From assembly GCA_002328625.1 (NCBI GenBank), contig DCVC01000359.1, forward strand, positions 1 to 7,178: a DNA stretch of 7,178 bases, given 5' to 3'. Below the pieces are notes generated by a model. The model was not told where the DNA came from and searched no databases. It worked only from the letters and a program-made list of their open reading frames with translations. Positions within the stretch are counted from its first letter, which is position 1, and each line of letters opens with the position of its first letter. Position numbers and translations under genes: made by a program. This stretch comes from Bacteroidales bacterium UBA2198. Lineage in GTDB: Bacteria > Bacteroidota > Bacteroidia > Bacteroidales > VadinHA17. Of the stretch, positions 1 to 5,643 are shown piece after piece.

Positions 1-147
1 TTCGGTTTTATAACCGACAGCTCCAGATATATTTATGATCATAAGCTGGGGAAACCTGTTATTAATGAAGGAAATGATCCTGAATCAGCCGGAAAATTCG
101 GCAAAGCATATCTTCAGTCTTTATACGATGACTATTTGAGAAGATGA
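1..147 (+). CDS. 3' end of an unidentified protein (partial, last 48 residues)
   Basis: Frame 1 is open from the first base to a TGA stop at 145-147, giving 48 residues. The tail starts FGFITDSSRY, continues through a Lys/Pro/Gly-containing stretch (KLGKPVINEG), and ends in an apparent amphipathic helix (GKFGKAYLQSLYDDYLRR). It has no membrane segment and no motif that I can assign to a family. The codon use and the well-mixed amino-acid composition look like a real coding end rather than chance. It lies 107 bp upstream of the deacetylase gene on the same strand, so the two could be cotranscribed, but the gap is long enough that this is not certain. I do not recognise the family; the rest of the gene lies outside the window. 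Confidence 0.6.
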   Translation, partial: FGFITDSSRYIYDHKLGKPVINEGNDPESAGKFGKAYLQSLYDDYLRR

Positions 148-254
148 ATTTTACCTGAAGCGCAGCTGAACAACCAAAATCCTGCTTTTTTGATCACTTA
201 TATAAACAATCCCTGATGAGGGCTTAGTTTGAATTATTTATTAAATTTGTAAAT

Positions 255-1562
255 ATGGAACAGAGACCTGTTAAAATATTTACAACCAGCAGTGTACCCC
301 GTCTTAGATATATTGCGGAAATAATACTGGGGGATATTCTCGGCCTGGAATGGGAAATAGTAACAGATAAGCGAAAGCTTGGCAAAAATCCTGTAATTAA
401 TTATTCACCGGAGAACATAACAGGTTCTTTTAAGATAAATCCCTATCCTCTGCTTTTTGAAAATGGTTTAACAGACAGGGAAATCATGATTTCTGACTGG
501 AATGGATTGCCGATGTTTTTCCAAACTCCACCAGATTCAGATCTTCCATTTGATATTTTCAGCGCATCTTTCTATCTGATCACCCGGTATGAGGAGTACC
601 TTGAATTTCAACCCGATGTATACGGGCGGTTCAGAGCTTCATCATCTCTGGCATTTAGGCATGGATTTCTTGACATACCTGTTGTAGATCTCTGGACAAA
701 GGAGTTTGCAAAAGCTTTGTTAAAAAAATTCCGCACTCTTGTATTTAAAAGGAGTGAATACAAATCTCTGTTGACCATCGACACGGACGAGCCTTTTTTC
801 TATCTGGGTAAAAGCATAATGGCAAGCCTTGGGGGATTTATCCATGATATTACTGAAGGCAAGGGAAATGTATCTGACAGATACAATTGTGTTGCAAAGG
901 GCAGGAGGGATCCTTACGACGTTTTCGACTATATTTTCGAAATAGTCGAAAAAAGTAATATTGACTCAAAGTTCTTTATACCAGTTGCAGACCATTCGGA
1001 ATATGAAAAAAACCCTTCCTGGAAAAATGAGGAGTACAGGAAATTGATAAAACTTATTGCTGAAAAGTTTATAACAGGAATACATCCTTCATTCAGGGCT
1101 TCCGCAGATTTATCGATTTTAAGAACTGAAGCTGACAGATTGAAATTAATACTAAAGAAAGAAATCCTGTTGAGCAGGTTCCACTTTTTAAGGATTATCT
1201 TACCTGGTTCGTACAGGAATTTATTAAATATAGGTATTGCAGAAGACTACTCCATGGGTTATCCTGAAGAGCCCGGATTCAGAGCTGGTCTGGCGAGGCC
1301 GTTTTTTTTCTACGATATTGCTGAGGATAAGCAGACAGGTCTGCTTATAGTACCCTTCCAGATCATGGATGTGACGTTGTCGGATTACAAAAAACTTGAC
1401 CCGCAATATTCAAAGGTAGTTATTAAGAAAGTTATTGATGAAACCAGAAAGGCAGGAGGTATGTTTGTAAGTATCTGGCACAATACGTCATTGCTCGATA
1501 CACCTGACCATGCAGAATGGAGGAACCTGTTTGAATTTATGCTTGAATACCAGAAGTCCTGA
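255..1562 (+). CDS. Polysaccharide deacetylase-like protein (Bacteroidota type)
   Basis: This is a 435-residue protein with no signal peptide, so probably cytoplasmic. The ATG at 255 is the first after an in-frame stop at 225-227. The first ~100 residues form a lead domain (ending around PFDIFSASFYLITRYEEY, 98-115) that I associate with Bacteroidota deacetylases; I recall the Pfam label DUF7033 but could not check it. The second part resembles the carbohydrate esterase 4 (NodB-like) fold. An Asp pair sits in TIDTDEP (174-180, D176 and D178), a single His in GIHPSF (275-280, H277), an Arg/His block in SRFHFLRI (307-314), a D331-centred block (EDYSMGYPEEPGFRAG, 330-345), and a C-terminal SIWHN (406-410, H409). 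Known family members remove N- or O-acetyl groups from glycans, but the substrate here is unknown. The classical H-x-x-x-H motif is reduced to one His, so activity is inferred, not certain. A convergent ftsE follows. Confidence 0.75.
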   Translation: MEQRPVKIFTTSSVPRLRYIAEIILGDILGLEWEIVTDKRKLGKNPVINYSPENITGSFKINPYPLLFENGLTDREIMISDWNGLPMFFQTPPDSDLPFDIFSASFYLITRYEEYLEFQPDVYGRFRASSSLAFRHGFLDIPVVDLWTKEFAKALLKKFRTLVFKRSEYKSLLTIDTDEPFFYLGKSIMASLGGFIHDITEGKGNVSDRYNCVAKGRRDPYDVFDYIFEIVEKSNIDSKFFIPVADHSEYEKNPSWKNEEYRKLIKLIAEKFITGIHPSFRASADLSILRTEADRLKLILKKEILLSRFHFLRIILPGSYRNLLNIGIAEDYSMGYPEEPGFRAGLARPFFFYDIAEDKQTGLLIVPFQIMDVTLSDYKKLDPQYSKVVIKKVIDETRKAGGMFVSIWHNTSLLDTPDHAEWRNLFEFMLEYQKS

Positions 1563-1581
1563 AATCATAAATCTTTCTTTC

Positions 1582-1625
1582 CAGGGATGGAATTGATTGT
1601 CTTCCTGTTCCCTGCCTTTAATTTC
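1582..1625 (+). terminator. Candidate intrinsic terminator between convergent genes
   Basis: Nineteen bases after the deacetylase stop there is an inverted repeat with arms CAGGGA (1582-1587) and TCCCTG (1609-1614). A second inner pairing, GGAA with TTCC, sits across a small asymmetric internal loop and leaves a nine-base apical loop. On the plus strand the stem is followed by CCTTTAATTTC, an imperfect T-rich tail. On the minus strand no T-run follows, so it suits the deacetylase transcript better than ftsE. The stem is short and the tail is interrupted, so this is a moderate candidate only. Confidence 0.4.
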
Positions 1626-1632
1626 TCCCCTT

Positions 1633-2349
1633 CTATAATGTTTCCAGCTCAATTTCCTCATCCTGCATGACCTCAATTATCCTGTCATTTTCGCACTTAA
1701 AGGTCTTTGAAGGAAATTTTTTCAGGATAGTGTAGTTATGGGTTGCGACCATAACTGCCCTGCCTGTTGAACTTATATCTTTAAGGAGCCTTATTATGCC
1801 TTCAGATGTCTCAGGGTCGAGGTTCCCGGTGGGTTCATCCGCAAGGATTATATCCGGATCATTCAGGAGTGCTCGTCCAATTACTACTCGCTGCTGCTCT
1901 CCTCCTGAAAGCTGGTGAGGCATCTTATATCCTTTAAGTCCAAGTCCGACCTTTTCAAGAACATCAGCTATCCTGGTTCCAATTTCATTCTTGTTTTTCC
2001 ACCCGGTGGCCTTCAGCACAAATTCAAGATTTTCATTTACTGATCTGTCGGTGAGTAACTGAAAATCCTGAAAAACTATTCCAAGTTTTCTCCTCAGAAA
2101 CGGGATCTCGCTATTCCTTATTTTTAACAGGTCAAATCCGGCAACAATTCCCACTCCATCCCTGAGCGGCAGCTGAGCATTGATGGTTTTGATAAGGCTC
2201 GTTTTTCCGCTTCCAACTTTCCCGACCAGGTAGATGAATTCACCTTTTCTGACGCTGAAGTTTACATTGCTCAATACCAGGTGATCCTGTTGCCATATAT
2301 TGCAGTTTCTCAGGTCAATAATGACATCAAGTGGCAGGTTTTCCGGCAT
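1633..2349 (-). CDS. ftsE: Cell-division ABC transporter ATP-binding protein FtsE
   Basis: The 238-residue length is usual for FtsE (about 220-240). All ABC ATPase motifs are present in order: Walker A GKVGSGKT (43-50), Q-loop Q94 in FQDFQLL, signature LSGGEQQR (147-154), Walker B IILADE (167-172) running into PTGNLD, and the H-loop H204 in ATHN. The stretch around IPFLRRKLGIVFQDFQLL (82-99) is strongly FtsE-like and separates it from LolD or MacB relatives. In known systems FtsE binds the membrane protein FtsX at the division site, and ATP cycling controls peptidoglycan hydrolases. The ATG is preceded directly by an in-frame TGA, which fixes the start. The protein has an acidic tail (EVMQDEEIELETL). 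No ftsX is adjacent: the gene stands alone, convergent with the deacetylase and divergent from the TPR gene. I recall separated ftsE and ftsX as usual in Bacteroidota. Confidence 0.88.
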   Translation of the reverse strand: MPENLPLDVIIDLRNCNIWQQDHLVLSNVNFSVRKGEFIYLVGKVGSGKTSLIKTINAQLPLRDGVGIVAGFDLLKIRNSEIPFLRRKLGIVFQDFQLLTDRSVNENLEFVLKATGWKNKNEIGTRIADVLEKVGLGLKGYKMPHQLSGGEQQRVVIGRALLNDPDIILADEPTGNLDPETSEGIIRLLKDISSTGRAVMVATHNYTILKKFPSKTFKCENDRIIEVMQDEEIELETL

Positions 2350-2390
2350 TTCACTTTTATTTGAGATGCAAAATAATGAAAGAATTGATA

Positions 2391-2410
2391 ATTAACATTT
2401 ATATGTTAAT
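2391..2410. repeat. Perfect 8-bp inverted repeat, AT-rich, possible operator
   Basis: The arms ATTAACAT (2391-2398) and ATGTTAAT (2403-2410) are exact reverse complements separated by four bases (TTAT). Neither strand has a T-run directly after the stem, so it does not look like a terminator. Its position 42 bp upstream of the ftsE start and 168 bp upstream of the TPR gene would suit a dimeric regulator binding near the ftsE promoter. In an AT-rich spacer such a palindrome can also arise by chance. Confidence 0.4.
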
Positions 2411-2494
2411 AAAAACAGTAATAAAGCCCGGACGGCGGCGTTTAATAGTTGTAATTTTACGTGAAATCAAAAAAACAAAAAATGACTATATGTG

Positions 2495-2522
2495 GCTTAT
2501 TATTAATGTGTTATAAGCTTAT
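2495..2522. repeat. Nested palindromes GCTTAT / ATAAGC / ATAAGCTTAT upstream of the TPR gene
   Basis: GCTTAT at 2495-2500 pairs with ATAAGC at 2513-2518 across 12 bases. The second arm is itself half of a perfect 10-bp palindrome, ATAAGCTTAT at 2513-2522. GCTTAT therefore occurs twice in the same orientation (2495-2500 and 2517-2522), with 22 bp, about two helical turns, between the starts. This lies 55-83 bp upstream of the TPR start codon, where an operator or activator site could sit. Nothing identifies the binding protein. Confidence 0.35.
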
Positions 2523-2577
2523 TCAAATTTTCAGGGGCAAACGTACCAAACTACTTAAAGGCAAAAAAGAATAAGTT

Positions 2578-5500
2578 ATGAACAGAACCAGACTCATTTC
2601 TATATTCATTTTTATTTTCATCTTTTTTCTTCGGGTCAACTCGCAGGTTTCATTTTCAGGCAGAGAGCTGAGCTCTGAATTTAACAGAGGAATGGAATTA
2701 TTCAACAAGGAGAAATATCCGGCAGCTATCAGGATCTTTGACTCGTATGTTAAGAAAGGGGATGAATCAAACAATATCCTGCTTGCCGAAGCAGAATATT
2801 ATAGTGCACTTGCAGCATTGAGACTATTCAATCCTGATTCCGAGTACAGGATGATAATGTACATTGCAACTCACCCTGAAAGTCCGAGGTTAAATGATGC
2901 CAGGCTTGAACTTGCGGATTATTTCTATCAAAATAAGAACTACAGGAAAGCTGCGGGGTACTATGAGACTGTTAACCGGCAGAAACTGGAATCAGGAAAA
3001 CTGCCTGAATACTTCTTCCGTTATGGCTATTCCCTTTATGTTAAAGGAGACAAACCCAGGGCACTTCTTATGTTCTCCGAAATAAAGGATGTTGATACCG
3101 AGTACACACCCCCCGCAGTATATTATTATTCCCACATAGCTTACGAGCAGAAAATGTATCAGACTGCCTTTGAGGGATTTATGCGGTTAAAAAATGATGA
3201 GACATTTGGTGTGATTGTGCCTTTCTATATCGTTCAGATTTTATATCTGGAAAAAGATTATGACGGGATTTTGTCAATTGCTCCTGACCTTATCAAATCG
3301 GCCCCTAAAGGAAGGGAAATAGAACTATACCGGTTCATTGGAGATGCTTATTACAATAAGGAGAATTATAAAGAGGCTCTCCCTTACCTGGAAAAATTCA
3401 CTAATGCAGCAAAAGCGAGCAGCAGGGAAGACAAATACCAGCTTGGCTATTGTTATTATAAAACCGGGGATATTGATAAAGCAATAAAAGTGTTCCTTGA
3501 AACAGGAGTGAGATCTGATATTCTGACACAGAATATCTGGTATTTGCTTGGAGATTGTTATCTTCAGAAAGGAGACAAAAAACGCTCACAGTTTGCCTTT
3601 GGGGAAGCCTCAAAAATGAATTTTGATAAAAAGATAAAGGAGGAGTCCCTCTTTCATTATGCAAAACTTACTTACGAAACTTCGTATTCCCCTTTTGGTG
3701 AGGCCATTAATGCTTTTCAGGAGTATATCGACCTTTATCCTGGTTCAGACAAAATTGAGGAGGCTTATAATTACCTTGTTGCAACCTTTATGCAGATAAA
3801 AAACTACAGGGCTGCCCTTGCTGCCCTTGATAAGATAAGGAACAAAGATGTAAGGATGGAAGAAGCTTATCAAAAGGTGGCATTTTTCAGAGGCCTGGAA
3901 TTATTCAAAAATATTGAACTTGAAGCCTCAAAAGATCTCTTTAACAGGTCGCTCAGATATGAAAAATATAACCGGGAAATCAGAGCGAGGGCATATTACT
4001 GGCGCGGGGAAGCAAATTACAGGCTAGGTCTTTTTGCCGATGCAAAAGCAGACTATGAACAATTTACAGGTATCCCGGGCTCTTCGGCACTTAATGAATA
4101 TAACCTTGTCAGGTATAATCTCGGATACTCATTATACAATATTAAAGATTATGCGAATGCTCTGAATCACTTCCGGAATTTTGAAACGGGAGTGACAAAT
4201 GTCAGGCCTGAAATTCTTGCTGATGCCAGATTAAGAATTGCGGATTGTTATTACATAACTACGAATTACCCTGGTGCAATAAGCTATTATGATAAGGTAA
4301 TTGACTTTGGGAAACTCAATGCAGATTATGCAATGTTTCAAAAGGGTTTTTGTCTTGGATTGATGAATAACCATAAAGGGAAAGTCGATATTCTGACATC
4401 TCTGATGACAAAATTCCCCTCCTCATCATACATTCCAAATGCGGTTTTCGAAAGAGGAAGGGCATATCTTGTGATGGAGGACTTCAGGAGAAGTGAAGCT
4501 GATTTCAATTCTGTCATTGCAAATCATCAGTCAAGTCCGTTTGTTCCAAGAGCAATTGTCCAGCTTGGATTGCTTTATTATAATCTTGGTGATAATCAAC
4601 AGGCTGTAACTCAGTATAAGAAAGTAATTGAACGGCATAAATCAACACCGGAGGCGAGGGATGCTTTAACCGGACTTAAAAACGCGTATGTTGAGATGAA
4701 TGATGTTGAGGCATACTTTGCTTATGTCAGGACCCTGGATGGTTATGGGGATGTCAATATGGCTGAAAAAGATTCTCTGATGTATATGTCAGGTGAAAAC
4801 CTGTATATATCAGGAAGATGCGACAGGGCTTCGGAAGTTTTCAGGAATTACCTGAAGGAATTTCAGAATGGTAGTTTCAGGCTCAATGCACAGTTTTATC
4901 TTGCCGAGTGTCTGAGATCTTCCGGCAATAATGATGAATCTCTTGTCTTATACCAGGAAGTTATCAGAATTCCAAATAACCAGTTCGCAGAACAATCGCT
5001 GATCGCAGCTTCTTCAATCCTGTATGAAAAAGAGAACTTCACAGCGTCATATGATAATTATGAAAGACTTGAGAAGATATCTGCAAACACTGAAACAAGA
5101 ATCATAGCGCTGCGGGGACAGCTGAGGTCAGCTTATCAGGCAGGTGATGCCCGGAAAACTATCAATACGGCAAATAAAATAAATTCTTCTTCAAATATGC
5201 CGGAAGAACTTATCAGGGAAGCAACATTTATGAGCGGCAAGGCTCATTATAGCCTGAATGAATTTGAAGAGGCACTCAGAGATTTCAGGAAAGTTGCCAC
5301 TGAAGTAACAAGCATTGAAGGGGCTGAATCAAAATACAGGGTTGCAGAATTACTGGACAGAAGAGGTCTGGTTGCCGAATCAGAAAAGATAATAACGGAA
5401 TTCATCGGCCAGAATACACCGCATCAGTACTGGATGGCACGGATGTTCCTGCTTCTTGCAGACATAAGCATTAAGAAAGGAGATACGTTACAAGCCAGGG

Positions 5501-5598
5501 CAACACTCCAGAGCCTGAAAGAATATTATACTACCGAAAACGATGGTATTATTGATGAGGTGAAAGCCAGGCTTGCATCGCTTGATTCGGAGAAATAA
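2578..5598 (+). CDS. Exported tetratricopeptide-repeat (TPR) protein, periplasmic scaffold
   Basis: A 1006-residue protein. The ATG follows an in-frame TAA at 2572-2574, which fixes the start. The N-terminus is a signal peptide: basic MNRTR, a Phe/Ile core (6-18), then probable cleavage near VNSQ (20-23). No lipobox Cys is present, so it should be soluble in the periplasm or loosely attached. The rest is nearly all TPR-like helix pairs, about twenty by eye. Clear ones lie around 34-58, 144-167, 250-274, 286-308, 319-345, 470-496, 510-535, 549-575, 657-684, 770-795, 884-906 and 952-979. Residues ~700-735 are a less regular linker splitting the solenoid into a long and a short part. TPR solenoids hold protein complexes together; no catalytic motif is seen. 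The downstream barrel gene, 45 bp away, is the obvious partner. It differs from the type IX secretion proteins SprE/PorW, TPR lipoproteins, by lacking a lipid anchor. Function unknown. Confidence 0.85.
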   Translation: MNRTRLISIFIFIFIFFLRVNSQVSFSGRELSSEFNRGMELFNKEKYPAAIRIFDSYVKKGDESNNILLAEAEYYSALAALRLFNPDSEYRMIMYIATHPESPRLNDARLELADYFYQNKNYRKAAGYYETVNRQKLESGKLPEYFFRYGYSLYVKGDKPRALLMFSEIKDVDTEYTPPAVYYYSHIAYEQKMYQTAFEGFMRLKNDETFGVIVPFYIVQILYLEKDYDGILSIAPDLIKSAPKGREIELYRFIGDAYYNKENYKEALPYLEKFTNAAKASSREDKYQLGYCYYKTGDIDKAIKVFLETGVRSDILTQNIWYLLGDCYLQKGDKKRSQFAFGEASKMNFDKKIKEESLFHYAKLTYETSYSPFGEAINAFQEYIDLYPGSDKIEEAYNYLVATFMQIKNYRAALAALDKIRNKDVRMEEAYQKVAFFRGLELFKNIELEASKDLFNRSLRYEKYNREIRARAYYWRGEANYRLGLFADAKADYEQFTGIPGSSALNEYNLVRYNLGYSLYNIKDYANALNHFRNFETGVTNVRPEILADARLRIADCYYITTNYPGAISYYDKVIDFGKLNADYAMFQKGFCLGLMNNHKGKVDILTSLMTKFPSSSYIPNAVFERGRAYLVMEDFRRSEADFNSVIANHQSSPFVPRAIVQLGLLYYNLGDNQQAVTQYKKVIERHKSTPEARDALTGLKNAYVEMNDVEAYFAYVRTLDGYGDVNMAEKDSLMYMSGENLYISGRCDRASEVFRNYLKEFQNGSFRLNAQFYLAECLRSSGNNDESLVLYQEVIRIPNNQFAEQSLIAASSILYEKENFTASYDNYERLEKISANTETRIIALRGQLRSAYQAGDARKTINTANKINSSSNMPEELIREATFMSGKAHYSLNEFEEALRDFRKVATEVTSIEGAESKYRVAELLDRRGLVAESEKIITEFIGQNTPHQYWMARMFLLLADISIKKGDTLQARATLQSLKEYYTTENDGIIDEVKARLASLDSEK

Positions 5599-5643
5599 GG
5601 TGTTGATCGTTTGTGAAAAAGATCGTTAAAACGAAAAACGTAA

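Larger units (their letters stand above)
2350..2577. promoter_or_regulatory. Divergent intergenic region between ftsE and the TPR operon
   Basis: These 228 bases must hold the promoters for both ftsE (leftward) and the TPR/barrel operon (rightward). They are clearly AT-rich apart from a GC-rich patch near 2427-2441. I found no perfect Bacteroidota promoter (TTTG near -33 with TAnnTTTG near -7). The best partial match is on the minus strand: plus-strand CAAAATAA at 2369-2376 is one mismatch from the reversed -7 box and would place the ftsE start of transcription a few bases upstream of its ATG, but a -33 element is missing. For the TPR gene, TATATGTG near 2488-2495 is one mismatch from TAnnTTTG. 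Two inverted repeats lie here and are listed separately. No convincing small ORF is present. Confidence 0.45.

Noticed and set aside
211..222. Small hairpin CCCT-GATG-AGGG in the gap between the first gene and the deacetylase.
   Set aside because: A four-base-pair stem with no T-run after it is too weak to call a terminator.
228..249. TTTG (228-231) and TAAATTTG (242-249) just upstream of the deacetylase start, resembling the Bacteroidota -33/-7 promoter.
   Set aside because: The -7 match is perfect, but only ten bases separate the boxes instead of about twenty, and transcription would start at or inside the ATG. A chance match in AT-rich DNA is more likely.
1303..1310. Run of eight T within the deacetylase gene, a possible slippage or phase-variation site.
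   Set aside because: The reading frame is intact, the run encodes a plausible Phe-rich strand, and it lies late in the gene, unlike typical phase-variable tracts.
2331..2516. 61-codon open frame on the plus strand across the ftsE start and the divergent spacer.
   Set aside because: It overlaps ftsE antisense, runs through the AT-rich control region and its product has no recognisable feature.
3811..3828. Tandem duplication GCTGCCCTT x2 inside the TPR gene.
   Set aside because: It keeps the frame and encodes Ala-Ala-Leu twice in a TPR helix; it is most simply a coding coincidence or an old small duplication.
2578..5598. Identity of the TPR protein as SprE/PorW of the type IX secretion system.
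   Set aside because: SprE/PorW are lipoproteins; this protein has no Cys after the signal peptide, and no other type IX secretion gene lies in the window.
5605..5627. Direct repeat GATCGTT (5605-5611 and 5621-5627) between the TPR and barrel genes.
   Set aside because: Seven bases, no symmetry, and no promoter or terminator elements nearby; not enough for a regulatory call.
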